Made by a program: the position numbers and the translations under genes. 64,000 nucleotides of DNA from Saxidomus purpurata (taxonomy: Eukaryota; Mollusca; Bivalvia; Venerida; Veneridae). The stretch lies in the NCBI GenBank assembly GCA_022818135.1, contig JAFMSR010000001.1, forward strand, positions 10,241,855 to 10,305,854, given 5' to 3'. The notes under the pieces were generated by a model. That model worked only from the letters and a program-made list of their open reading frames with translations, was not told the DNA's origin and made no database searches. Positions 11,782-24,700 of this stretch are shown here, piece after piece. Every line of letters starts with the position of its first letter. Position 1 is the stretch's first letter.

Positions 11782-13091
11782 TAACTATAATTACACGTGT
11801 TATCATGTTACTGGTGTAAATCTGCAGAACGCGGTGAGATCTGATTGCACGGCTGTACAGGCTGATATCGATCCAAACAATACGGTTAAGGATATGGTGT
11901 GAGAAACATTAAACAGTGCGACAACAAAAAATATCGTATACCTGTCATAAATACTTAATCCTTGGGGCAATTCCATCAGGCATCGTCGGTCACAAGAAAA
12001 AAATATAATTATACTATAGATATTGATGCGTAAGTTTATATTCTGGACCGGAATTGATTAAGTTATCTGACCTCAGATGTGAAAATAAAGACGTTTATGA
12101 GCGACTTAAAGCTGCTCGTTCTCAGATTTGTTAGGGGAAAAGCAAAAGTCTTCGAGATGTCTTAAAATGACATGCTTTCGGACGAATCATCAAATGAAAA
12201 GGTTTTTGTACAAACTACTGTGTTTTTTTTTAATTATATGCTACCAAATTAAAAATGCATGTTTTAGCGATGCAAGCGCTTTTGAATTCCAAAATAAATA
12301 TATAGTGTAGCGGTGTAGTCCAACATTTTCAACACACCTTCTCAAATTCCAATGTATAATTTTACTTATGTTGTCAACTTTAGCCATTACTATAACATAG
12401 TTAGGGAATAATTATTTTTTTCACCGGAAACTGTGAATAAGCAGTTTTCCATGAGCCAGTCAAAATCCTTAAGTTAATAACCACGTGATTCATTTTGAAG
12501 AGTATCATGATACAAAATGGAGTCAACTTCAAACAAACTAGGCTTATATATTTTATTAATTAATGAGGTAGCGTATTTCTATCATGAGGTAAGAGCAATT
12601 TACAGCAGGAATCAACACACCACAGTGTTTTCCTTCGATTCCTGAAATGAAAAAGAAAAAGGATTAATAAATAAATCTTGCTCGAGAGGCCATCTGTATA
12701 AAGAGACCATATGTATTAAGAGACCGATGTTTTTAAAATCTGAACTTGGTAAGAAATTATGTTGCATTATGATACCGTTTTATTTTCTTTTTACAGTTTC
12801 CCAAGGGCGGTCACTTAATTCAAAAACTGTAGTGTTAAACGGTATAATAAATCTGTAGAAATGTTATCACCATTGGACTGTAAAGCTACATCCCGTGCAA
12901 TCAATGCCACGTGCACAGTTAGAAGCCATTTAATGTATGGGCAACAACTTTCTGTGATATCAAGTCGAATGTTTTCGAAAGTTATCATATCGTCTAAACA
13001 GAGACCTTTTTATATACAGTTTCACTTTTATAAATGAAGCACATACTATGACCAATCACCGGTTTCTGTTGATCAGCAATGATACGGTACG
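11782..13091. other. Intergenic, no gene recognised
   Basis: AT-rich flank downstream of the minus-strand secreted-protein gene. Nothing with family motifs or paired splice sites was recognised. Conserved collinearly in the inverted arm at about 44,960-46,220. Confidence 0.45.
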
Positions 13092-13097
13092 TTTATT
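13092..13097 (-). terminator. Poly(A) signal AATAAA for the Gly/Ser-rich gene
   Basis: AATAAA on the minus strand, about 115 bp beyond the stop codon. It is conserved in the inverted copy at 44952-44957. Confidence 0.5.
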
Positions 13098-13212
13098 TAA
13101 CCATTCCATTAATTTCTCAAACAACACCACTAGCATTGAAAAGCCAAAACATAAGAGTGAAATAAATCATTTGACGTGCGTGCGCACAAGTTCTATAATG
13201 CATATTACCATA

Positions 13213-14089
13213 TTATCGCCCAACTTGTGCTTGTGGATTGAAGAAGTTAAACTGTTGCGTATTGTATTTGTCCGGATCAAATGAAGCGCCCCCGACGGCT
13301 CCACCGCCGTTGCTTGCTCCTAGTTTTGAGGAAGAAGGGTCCAGCATGTTGGCTTGCATTTGGTTGACGCTATTTGGGTCAAACTTTGGAGCACTTCCGC
13401 TGCCACCGCCACTGCTGCCACCGCCGCTGCCACCGCCACTGCTGCCGCCGCCGCCGCCACTCATCTGAGCCTGAGGGTTAAAGAAGTTAAACTGCATGGT
13501 GTTGAACTTATCTGGATCGAACGAAGCACCGTTCACAGATCCCGCACCATTACTGGCTCCTAGTTTAGACGAGGATGGATCTAACATGTTTGCCTGTAAC
13601 TGATTAACGCTGTTAGGGTCGAAGCTCGGGGCCTGAGCTCCGCTGCCTCCGCCACTGCTACCGCCTCCGCTTCCTCCGCCACCGCTACTGCTTCCGCCGC
13701 TTCCACTTCCACTTCCACTTCCACTTGCCGCACTTGAGCCAGTCTGAGTCTGACGACGCTGACGCCCGTCTGTAAAGATTGAAACGGACAGTTTTGAGAC
13801 TTTACTTACGCTAATAGGACTCATCACATTGTGAGTTTTCCATTTAAATCGAAAATTGTAATCTTCTAAATAAACGATATATATATATGTAAATATATAT
13901 GAAAGCAATATCGTACGCAACATTATAAAAATGCAAAACAAAATCTATGAATCTGCACAAATAAAATACATAGAATCTTTGATCACTGCATGAGTACCTT
14001 CGGTGCTTTGATTTAATTGAATACTTACCGATAGCGAAGCTGTACGCCTGATGGACGATGAGACACGCGCACAAAATCCGGACCAACAT
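13213..14089 (-). CDS. Secreted Gly/Ser-rich protein with two repeated 54-residue blocks, two exons
   Basis: Exon 1 is 14029-14089 and exon 2 is 13213-13769. The donor (G|GTAAGT) and acceptor (TTTACAG|AC) are both phase 1, giving 618 nt and 205 residues. Exon 1 encodes a signal peptide (MLVRILCACLIVHQAYS). Next comes R-Q-R-R at residues 23-26, a furin-type site that would leave Gln27 at the N-terminus. The rest is Gly/Ser linker, block 1 starting S-F-D-P-N-S-V-N-Q-L-Q-A-N-M, a second Gly/Ser linker, and block 2, nearly the same. Each block ends F-N-F-F-N-P-Q-A-Q. No Cys or membrane segment follows the signal peptide, so it is probably disordered and extracellular. I do not recognise the family; a shell-matrix, mucus or adhesive role is only a guess. 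It is divergent from the receptor gene at 18080. A second copy is at 43948-44836. Confidence 0.82.
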
Positions 14090-15511
14090 TATGTCTTTCT
14101 CTAAGATACTGAACTTCTCTGTTTGAAAGTAGCACGTACTGAATACTTAAGGCGCTAGTGACCCACGCTTTCTGGTTATCTAGTAGACTTATTAAGGCCA
14201 CGCAATTTTTCATCGAGCTTACGTACAGTATAAATTTCCTCATTTTTCTTTGATATACTGTACGCATTGTTTTAACTTTTAAGATACAATTTTTATTAAA
14301 TCATATCTTATAAATAGACAATTCAATATTTGCAGTTATATGAATGAAATTACTCATATGAGGTCATATGAGAGACTCGTCAGTGAAAATACATACATTG
14401 TATATACATTCGTAAGTAAGGCACATATAAGAAATCATATGAAATTTAGCAATTCTACTTGGATATGTAACTTGGCAATCTCATTAAAATCATATCCTAA
14501 TTTACGCTCCACTAATATACGCGATCAGTTAGCGAAATGAGCGATGATACTGAATATGATTTTAATTAGATTGGTAACTGGGCAAGCCTATATTGACTTG
14601 AAAGAAACGCCGACTCGGACTCTCTGGATTGGTATAATACACCGTGCTTTTTTCTTTGAATACTCCTCATTTCATGGACATTAAGACAGCTATTTCCATG
14701 ACTTTTATCTGTTTTTGAGATGTCGGTTTTTTTTATCATATACAGTCGGAAGAAATTTTTTTAATAAGGACTTGTTCTTCAATTCTGACCGATCTTATAA
14801 CGTTATAACATTTGTACAATGTACTTATTTTAAACATGTTTAAACCCATTATAAACCCTGTTTTTCAACTTGACGTTTTTATTCGCTTGGGATGTATTCA
14901 AAACTCTTATTTTTCGCTATGTCGCAAACCGGTCAATTTTTTTTCTTTTACGCGTTTTCACGTTACACTAATGTTCTCAAAAGATGAAGCTTGGCCTTGG
15001 TGGAATTGCTCCTTATCTGACACAACAGTACATTGGTCAAAAGTGGAAAAGGTGAATATTACTTTTTAGATTTCGTGTCTTTGGTCGGTGGCACCTGCTG
15101 TCTATGAGATAAAAGACCTCATATGTGCAGACAGGTCATTTCTTCCTTGTCTAAAAGATAAGCAAGAAAATAGATAAATATAAGCGTTATGTTTAAATAC
15201 TTTCTAAATAGTTTCATCTAAGCATAATATAACGTCTCCATTGCGATCTATTGGCATCGCCAAGTGTCCATTGTCAAGTGTCCTATGTCCGTCCGTCCTC
15301 AATATTTTCCTTCAATATTTTCCCAAACTAATGGGTCAATGTCAACCTGATTTCACATAGATGGTCCTCTAGACCGCTTCAGACCTCTGGTTAACATGGT
15401 AATCAGAATGAAACACTTCCAGATCTTTCTGTCAAATTATGGGGTTACTACTTATACGGGATGATTTTTAAATAGACTACTCTCGTACGTTAGATTTCAC
15501 AATAATTTCAA
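14090..15511. other. Intergenic between divergent genes, no gene recognised
   Basis: 5' flank of the Gly/Ser-rich gene, AT-rich. No TATA box I would defend. Conserved in the inverted arm at about 42,529-43,947. Confidence 0.45.
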
Positions 15512-15775
15512 TGTAGGCCTCGATATCTCAGAGGTTATGGCGTTAACCTATTGAACGATAGGTAATGCGTTCGAATCAAAGCCCGAGCTCATGGTGTGTC
15601 CTTTGGCAAACTCCAACCAGCAGCAAAATGGGTATGCAGCGTTGGAAATATCACTGCCTCTTTCTCGCGAGCGTGATGACATCTCGAATAAGTGTTCGAG
15701 AGCGATTTGATAATATACAGATCTGTCTCCGCAATCGAACTAAAACAAATTTGTATAAAGTATAAAATAATTTCA
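15512..15775 (+). mobile_element. tRNA-derived SINE
   Basis: The head is 'gcctcgatatctcagaggtt' (A box within it), followed about 45 bases on by 'gcgttcgaatcaaagcccg' (B box). The tail reads 'gttcgagagcgatttgataa' then 'cgcaatcgaactaaaac', the same 3' end as at 5142-5396. An inverted copy lies at 42265-42528. Non-coding retroposon. Confidence 0.72.
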
Positions 15776-16299
15776 CTTGGCTTGGACAAGGTCACAGCTA
15801 CCTTAATTATTCAACAACGTTTTAACATAATAGTGAACATTATTTTAAAGGAGTAAGACTGACTTTACCTGAAACCCAGCAAAGACTGCAAACAATACTG
15901 GTATTGATTCACCAAACGTTAAGGATGGGGCAAAGCTAGTGAAAGAAAATCTTAACTTCCAAATATGAGTCTACATGATGTAGATCATGATAAAATGATT
16001 ATTCAAACTTTGACTTCTAAGTGGAAGGCTGAATGTATAAGGTAAGCGATGTTAGGTCATGATGACACTCTTGCATCTTGTATCTACTTCTCAGGAAAGA
16101 AATTTTTCTTATTTGCGGACTGAAAGTTTCATCAGTATATCATTGTTACTCGTCTTGACAATACATAACCACAATGTATAATTATCATATGTGTGATTTT
16201 AATTTAATTGTATAATGTTTTGTCCTACTTCGTTCAAAACTCATATACTGTGACCAATGTATAGAGAAGTAGACAAAAAACGGAACCTTCTTTTTTTCA

Positions 16300-16306
<7 letters not shown>

Positions 16307-16354
<48 letters not shown>
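16307..16354. repeat. (TA)n microsatellite
   Basis: About 24 TA units. The counterpart at 41685-41740 is longer, a length difference between the two arms. Confidence 0.95.
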
Positions 16355-16357
<3 letters not shown>

Positions 16358-17987
16358 ATAATATATGGACATGTTTTGGGTGATTATGAATTATCTATTT
16401 TAAACAAATCGAATTGGAGTGTAGTTTTTGCGATAATATGTATCAAAGAAATGTGAATGATATTTCATGAGATTGTCACTCGTGTTAACAATGTACTGGT
16501 CGGATTTTCACCTGAAATTACCTTTTTTCGCTCCATACCCACGCTAATTAGTGAGTTTTGCCTCGCATCCTTACCAAGCGGCGGGTCGCGGAAGCGGCGG
16601 GTCCGAAAAAAAAGGTTAAATGGCACAAATCAGCCACCATAGCCAATACTGATTATTGGTTCATTTGTCAGTGCGCTTCTTTGATGGGTAGACAGTAATA
16701 ATATTTTAAATGATTTTAGTTTTTAGATTCATGGCAGCTTTGTTGTATAGAAAAATGTACTGAGTACAATTTGATCATAATCATACATGTATACTTAAGG
16801 ACAAAAGTTATGTCCGGTTCAAAATTGTTTAATTAAATTTTAATTATACGTTACTTTTAATTTTTTATTTGCAAATTTATATTTTGAGACTACTTGCTAC
16901 ATCACAATGTGTAAATAATTCTACACAAAACATTCAATCAACCTTGACGGCATAAACCATGAATTTCAGATTTATCTTAATTTTCTGTACTTGAAGCTCA
17001 TAATCACAGACATTTCAACTGTTTTTTTTTCCCAAAGGATAGTCCTATCGAAAGACGTAAAAATTTAGACAAATACTCAGCATATGTTGTTATTACGAAG
17101 CAAATTTGCGCGTTTTATGTCGACTGGAGGTCAGTGAGCCTACAACACATACCTACGTGCGTAAAACGCCCACGAACATTCTATTCGACGTCACGAACAT
17201 TGAAAATGTGTAAATTGATTCGAAAATGATGATATTCTTATGCTTTTCTAATTATGAATAAAATATCAAATTTCAGTTGTTGTGTTACTTTAATTATACC
17301 GCACAGAACTTTATGTCCACGTCAGTGCATCATTTCAGCGGTGAAAATAAGCTTGAACCTACTATTGTTGTGTAATGTCCTGGGTTTTTAGCTTTGTTAA
17401 TGGTTATTGTTGTATACTCTGTGTCTAATTGTTGCAAAAACGAAATATCTATGCGTATATCTATTTTGCACTCATTAGAATAGACATGACTTGCATTCAT
17501 TCGTTTGTCAATCGTAAAATGAAAATTAATGTACATTAATGCATGTACAAGGTACATGTACATGTACGTCTGTACTTTCTTTTATAAAATGAATTATAAA
17601 AGTTTTGACTGTTATGGGATATATTATAGTATAGAAATCATCATCATTATCATCATTGTCACACACGTGTGTCCCCCATCATTGTCATCATCATCGTCGC
17701 CATCGTCATCATAATCACAATCATCATAATCATAAATAAATAAAAATAAAATGAATGAATCAAAACTAGCCGGTTGCAAATATCGAAGGAATTAAAGTAT
17801 AAAAAAAACTCACATCTTCTCATTATATATAAATTATGTGTAGTTCTGTTGTTTTTTTTTTCACCGGAGAAGTGCTTGAACCAGCGTATACCTGACACAT
17901 TTTTTTGGTCCGAATCAAAAGAAAACTACATAAAAAATATAATGAGAAAACACTACTATTGAACGCACGTGTTGTATTCTCTACATC
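16355..17987. other. 5' flank of the glutamate receptor gene
   Basis: AT-rich, with a run of ATC/ATT triplets at about 17636-17740 and a 'gtacatgtacatgtac' stretch near 17550. No exon recognised. E-box CACGTG is present at about 17967, just upstream of the X-box. Confidence 0.45.
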
Positions 17988-18001
17988 GTTCCTATAGCAA
18001 C
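17988..18001 (+). promoter_or_regulatory. X-box-like motif (RFX site) 79 bp upstream of the receptor ATG
   Basis: GTTCCTATAGCAAC matches the RFX X-box consensus (GTTRCCATRGYAAC) at 12 of 14 positions, with both half-sites GTT and AAC intact. X-boxes of ciliary genes commonly lie within about 200 bp of the start codon. The site is conserved in the inverted arm at 40100-40113. Function is inferred from the motif and its position only. Confidence 0.45.
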
Positions 18002-18079
18002 GGTTTGTACACAGGTAGAAACCAAATCTGGCAGCGTATCGGAACATACCTGAATAATTCTCTTTGCTCATACAGCAAA

Positions 18080-18702
18080 ATGGCCGCTTCCTATAATTGT
18101 TTGATTTTAGTGGGATTGAGTTTTGGATTAATTGATTTGAGCAATGGCCAGGTGAGATTTTATCTTAATTTTGAAGAAAAAGATATTTCAAGAACATTAA
18201 GAATATTTGTTGTTATTATTATAGAAAATGCATGCAACATTGCCCTCGCGGCACAAAAGAACATGTGTGACAAAATCAATACGGGGAAATAGCGTTTCAG
18301 GCCAGGTGTGTATGTAACGTTAATATTTGTTGTCGCATCGAGAGTCTTTATATAGTATATGCATTTGGAGAAAAAAGTAATATTTACGGCAAGTAACGTA
18401 CATGTATATTTTGCTAATTGTAGAAATACAGCTCTAGGTATAAATACGATAAAAGTACCACATACCGCGATGTGTATAGGTAATAGCATATATTTTAGAC
18501 CCCTGCATCGTTAACGTCATTGTTATTTCTTATCAAGAGATTTATCTACACGTATGAATATATAAAACATGCATGATTTGCATTTTTGATTGGCAATAGT
18601 ATGTTTGAATCTCATTGTTTCTTTTCAGAAGGCCACATTGTAAATAAGTAAAATGTTTTGTACATTTACTGAATGTGTTTACCTTCTTTAAATAAGGATT
18701 TA

Positions 18703-18737
<35 letters not shown>

Positions 18738-21700
18738 TTTTTCAGTCTACTATTTTATAGTTAACCGATACGCTAGATACAAACAAATCAAAAAGCTGTT
18801 ATCAACGTTCTTTTAGGTTTTTTATTATACAAACTTATACTTTCTTCACTCAACGAAACTTAAAATTGTGCCATATTTCCAAAGCCTGTGACCAGGCTGT
18901 AAACACATTTTGCAAACTCTCACTTGAATACTTCTGTAAACATAATTCGAAGTTCGAAGGAGATCGATTGAATACTGTAGTATTTAGTGTGTGTCTAACC
19001 CAGTTTTTGAAGTCGCAAAGTCATAAACAAATATCAGAACTTTATGTAGCCCACGGTTTATTGAGGTAATAACATTTAATAACGTGTAGTCATATCTCAG
19101 TAATATTTTCATCATTTTTTTTTCAAACTCGACATGATGTTTTCAAGGGGGTTACTTAAATTAAACAACGTACAAATTTTGTAAATTTGTTTAAAAAATA
19201 TCGAATTTGACTGAATGTACTTGAACTATTTTGTTTTGAGTCGGAATAACAAATTTTGCCCATTCGAATTTTCATACGACATATTTTGTTCATAGTATAT
19301 TCAAAAACAGTTCTGGTCAAGTCATACACGCATTGATTTTTTGTCGTCGTTTATAAAATTTATCATGATCTAACTCATAAAGATTGATGCTTGGGCGGGC
19401 GTAGTTTATTTTTTTAGCAAAAGAATACAGCACATTGTATTACAGTTGGCGATTCAAAGACGTCAAGAAACAGTTAATACACTCACTGTTCTGCCAGAAT
19501 AATACTTTTGGCAGTACAACTTAGTTAGTGTATTCTTTGAAGTGTAGGAGATAGTAGAGAAAACATTCTAGCGTAAACATTTCCACACACTTACAGATAT
19601 CTGTCTGTTGAAAGTAATTACGTCGACGATATATAGGTATCATGATTAACTATTAGCCAACCTTATCATTTCTGTAGTGTCAGAGATATTCCGAATGTCA
19701 GTTTATGAAACTCGTTTTATTTGCGGTGTCTTTATTTTCGCTAATTTTAGCGAGTAATATATCCCGTATTAAAACATTTTCGCTAGAATTTCTTTGTAAA
19801 GATTTAATATTACGTTTCGTTAGCTCAAAAGGGATATTTCTCGAATTAGAACCCGCGAATAAATCGAAAATGGACAAACCTGCGAAAAAACGTAGCTCGC
19901 TAGCATAAAGAGGTTTCCCATTTATGTTCTGTGCTGTGTGCTTATTTCCTTACACTATCACCTATAAAATTGCTTGAATTTCTTATTATGTAAAAAAACA
20001 TGAAAATGAACTTATTCGTTTAAATACTATCAAGTGAACTGATTTATGTTATACAATTTTGGAAAATGCATTACCAGTTTGTACATCTTCACCACATAAG
20101 ATGGTCAGCTTTACACTCATTCAAACTCCGTCTTCGTGGTCGAGTGGTTAGAGACGCGGACTTGAAATTACTGTAACCTGTCATAGATTGAGGGTCATGG
20201 GTTCGATCTCTGTAACATTCCCATGAACGATAGTTAGTTAAATTGTCGGCGTGTTAAATGAACAAAATACGGTTGAAGTTTGCATTTAACTCATACAACA
20301 ACAACAACAACAATACTATGTTTGCGTACAAAAAAGGTTGTGTTCTATTGTCTTTTCACTTTGATTTAAATCGAAGAGTTCTTTGTCTTTGCTAACGGGG
20401 CATCGGTAACATATCAGTTCTTGTTTATAAATACATCACGGAACTCAAATTTGTTTTAGCTATTTCATTTGCACAAGTGATAAATGTTTCACCATTCCTC
20501 CACGGTGTATAGAAAAAAGAATCCAAGTTAAGAAAGTGTAGTACATAGGTCTGTCAAAAGCATCCAGAATTATTCTGATTAATTGAGGTATGTTCGGGGT
20601 AAAAAAACAAGAGAAAAAATGCAACACAGGAACTTTGGTACTGAATAATTCCAGGAAATCTTCCTAGAACACATGGCTATTCTGGTCTAAGTAAAGATTG
20701 GCTAGTCATGCAGAATATAACATCGCCTTAGTCTATTTTAATAAATACACCGTTTAGCTCTGTCCGTTTTTATATCCTGCATTCCTCGAGTTGCTGTTTT
20801 TCTAATAAGAAAGTATTAACATTTTCATTTTAAGGTGAGTTACCCAAGCTCGTTTTAATCATAGTATCAATGGGTCTTAAATTTGCTGGAATAAACGAAT
20901 GCAATTATGATAGAGTACATATTTGAAGTTTTTCACGTATACCATAATTGCCTTATTACATAAACAGTAAAATAAAGACTCGTGAAATACAGATTACATT
21001 CCAATTTTGGAACAGATTGATGCAGCAATGGAAGAAAGCATCGATTGGTGTTTGTTATTGTAGGCCGAGTTTAACGCCCGTATTTTGGCCGGGTAATTTA
21101 GCTAACCATCGTTCCTGAGAAGAACCAGAACTAGACTTCTGTACTCCGTCAGATACTGCCACCTTTCTCGCATCAAGAGATATTGTCGGTTGCAGGGCTC
21201 GAACCCATGACTCAATTCAAGTAAACGGATCTCACCACTCGAATACGAAGGCGGGCTAACGATGTGTGTTTGTAAACACGTACCGATAGATGACCTCGTT
21301 GACCATGACTTACATAAAATATAAAACAACGTATGTTCATCTTAGATTTGTACTTAGACATAGAAATGCAATGTTTTGCAACGGAAAATTCTAGGAATTT
21401 AACATGCAATATAATAATGCACACTTGTAAACTTCGCAAAATTATATTACATGCGAGAATATACAGGTTTAGCTGACATTAATCACTCTGGTATTTATCT
21501 CTTATTAGTGCCAAAAGCAATCCTTTGCTATTTCTACTGTTTACATAAAATGTACATATATTAGGGCACATGGAATGCAACGAAGTCATTCAGCAGTTTA
21601 TCGATATGCAAGCAGATCTATAAGATCAAATAGTCTAAAGGTAAAAGCAGTTTAAAAGAGGTGTCTGTACAAACGTGCGTCCATGTGAAATATGCTTCTT

Positions 21701-24700
21701 GTAACATTTATACAGCAACGTCTATTTAAGCATTGGTGACAAAGGAGCCAAGTATTGAACTAATGGCAGGAGGTGTGCAGGGGACAGCCGTTACATTTTC
21801 CAGTGTTGTGGTGATAATTTTTCAACATGTTCATTATATATATAATTTTTTGGCTTGCATTTTCTCTGCCCTGAATTTACGCCATTTATTCCGCAATTGA
21901 GACCATCTTAAAAACCGATAGCCTAACTTTATGATGAAAAATAAAGTCAAGGAAAATTGATTCTTATAATTAGTCTTTATTAACTTGACGAAAGGTAACG
22001 GAATGCCATGTAACCAACCCGAGATATTGGGCTTACGACCTGTTAATCTTACTCGCAGACGAATAAAGCTACATCGTCTGTATAAATGTCAATGGAACTA
22101 AGTCCGTTGACATCTTTCCTTGTTACAACACGGATACAATGTCCGTAACCTTACTGACACACGGATAAATCACATCGTTTGCGCTTATGTGCATTGGTGT
22201 TATTATAATCAAGTAATCGGGGTAAATATGCATCTCAGATTTAAAAAAAATATTTCTATAGAACCATAACATCGCTTTCTATAGAACAATAACGTTCAAT
22301 GAGGCGTATCTGCACTTGAAGCCGACAAATACCGAGAAGAACGTACAAAACGCGTCATTTATATACTGTTATTGATCAATACTCGTGCTCATTCTCGGCT
22401 CGTGGGCACAGCAATGACATCGGAATTGGTGCAATCTCTACAGATACAGTGATAAAACCTTAACACCGTTTTTAAATTGAAAAGACATACGATCAATGCT
22501 TAGCTCATTTAGTCCATTATATTCTTCGCTGTTTCATGATTGGCACGATGCAAACAGGAATGCATATTCCAATGAAAATCAGATGTGTGGAATGGTATAA
22601 TCATTGAATGCATTCCAGTAACAGCGATAATATATTTTGTGTTGTTAATTGTACACACGGTAAACGCAAGTTGTTATTTATTTCGCTTCTTTTAACTTAT
22701 CGACCTGCAAGTTCTTGCACTCGTTAGCCATACAGAGTTAAAGATGCATGATTATGATTTTCTTTTACAGAAATATTAGTCCGATTTCGAGCACAGGGCC
22801 GTGAATGTACTTTATGGTAAAAAACCTGCAAAAATAGAGGGAAACATAGAGGTCGTAGCACAAGGCACGGATTCAGACTATAGCTCGACTAATGAATTTG
22901 CGAGGCGGTTAATTAGCAAAAATAAAATTCGCTGAAATATCAGTAAAATTTGAACAATATGAAGAGGAGTAAAGAATTTTATCTACCTCATTGAAATTAG
23001 AATAAAGCTCCATATTAAATTATAAGCATAACGAAAGTACGAAATCCGACTCATTCTAGTTTCTAGGAGGTTTACCGCGGGCACATATCTTTCCTACTTA
23101 TTATTTCTTGAATTACCTTCATGCTTTGACCGGGCTGGACTTAGCTGGTATGCCACAGGGGGTGGGTCGTGGGGGCGTAGGGAGAACGCCCTTTTCATTA
23201 CGAGAGCTTTCTTGTAGTCGCTGCCAGTCAGAGCGTCGCATTGTTGCTGAAGGCGTTTTTAAAACACTTGCTTTTCAACCCCAACGGGTAAAGTAGTTGA
23301 AGAAAGATTCATGTTGGCATGAATTAGCACAATCAGATTCACCTACCATAGGCTATTCACTGACGTAGTAAAACTTAATACTGATACATCGGTCCAATGT
23401 CTGAATTCCGGTCCGCATCCCCCTTTTCTACTAGATTTTATAGGATGGTACGGTAGGGCACCCGCATCTGGTTCTGGATGTTTTCTGCTACGGCAACACT
23501 TGTGAAAGTAAACTACATATAAAGAAAGCAACTGTTCTTCTTGATACTAGTAAACAGGACCAGTAATATTCAAAAGCATGTCATGATTTCAGCTTTCTTT
23601 TCTTTTTCAGACAAAGAAAGATATTTCCGTAGTATCCATTTTGGTAAGTCTGAATTTGTTCACACAACTTTTACCGTACACGGAATCATTTAATTGTTAC
23701 AGGTTTTAACTCACCTGCCACAAAGTGCCATAGTGAGCTATTGTGACCATTCACTGTCTAACGACATCTTCTCTAGATTTGAAATTGCTTGGCTAATGGC
23801 GATGAAACATAATATGATTGCTTATATCATATAGCTCTTCCAAATGTGTACAAAAAGTTTCCACTCCATGCAGAACTATGGTTGCTATGTCAATAACTGC
23901 CCCCTTTCAAAGACTACAAAACTGAACAAGCACACTACCCTTACTTTGTTTTCTGTGACCCTGTTGCTGACATTGTCATTTGGTCAATAGTATCGAGGTG
24001 AGTGAATTAGGGCGATCATGACCCTCTTGTTACAATTCTAAACATTCTATAGACAAGACCTTTATCACATTAAATAATTTATTATTTTATGACCAAACAG
24101 AGTAGAAATAACGGTATGTGTATGTATGCAAAAACGCACGATCACCAGCAATAGTACTAGAGACAGCAGAAATAGGCGCTTTTGCATATTGCGTCATTTT
24201 AAAGTCTCATGATCACTTGTGGATGTTACGTTTTCTCATTGCACGTGTATAACGAAGGAATGTGTTACCAGCAAAATTGGCCGTTTATTTTGAAAAGACT
24301 CTTCTATCGTTGCGGGAGTGTCGTTCTCACGATGAAAGGAAACAAGTACGAAAGAATAACATGCGTGAACATCATTTATAGTAAAAAAATTTCTACTTTG
24401 TCGGTAAATTCGTTCATTATATTCTATTCGAGAAAAGATTAACATGTGGCTTTAACGGTGATTCCCATACTTTCCGCATATGTGTTTATTAAAGCGAATT
24501 AAAGTCATAAGAAAGTAAACACGACAGGATACAGAAGATAAAAATATTTCTACATTTTCTTATCCGCTTATTGCGAAGGTTTACTAACACAACTATGTAA
24601 TTAGACAGTAACCAGATAGAAAACATATGTTATACAAAATAACATACACTGACATAACTTTGACAATATCTCATCAGGTAATGTAGTGTTACCTAGTTAT

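Larger units (their letters stand above)
8855..21138. repeat. Arm 1 of a 12.3-kb inverted duplication
   Basis: Collinear in reverse with 36823-49170; paired positions sum to about 57,960-58,100, drifting because of indels. Examples: 13213 pairs with 44836, 18080 with 40021, 9952 with 48087. The arm starts exactly where the Harbinger-like element 6116-8854 ends. It contains the secreted Gly/Ser-rich gene, exon 1 of the glutamate receptor, SINEs and a LINE tail. Confidence 0.93.

Noticed and set aside
13354..13563. Ala/Thr-rich and Pro-rich frames opposite the Gly/Ser gene
   Set aside because: Antisense shadows of Gly/Ser codons; the sense strand has signal peptide, splice sites and repeated blocks.
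18866..19069. 67-codon frame kept in both arms
   Set aside because: Short, no recognised family, changes between arms are mostly amino acid changing, and it lies beside a LINE tail. Left open but not called.
19705..19908. Signal-peptide-like start (MKLVLFAVSLFSLILAS) in receptor intron 1
   Set aside because: Hydrophobic start is by chance in T-rich sequence that looks like a dispersed repeat; the arm 2 copy breaks the frame and it has no donor or family match.
20130..20215. Functional tRNA-Ser gene
   Set aside because: The anticodon region resembles tRNA-Ser(UGA), but the acceptor stem does not close and an AAC-tailed body follows, so it is a SINE.
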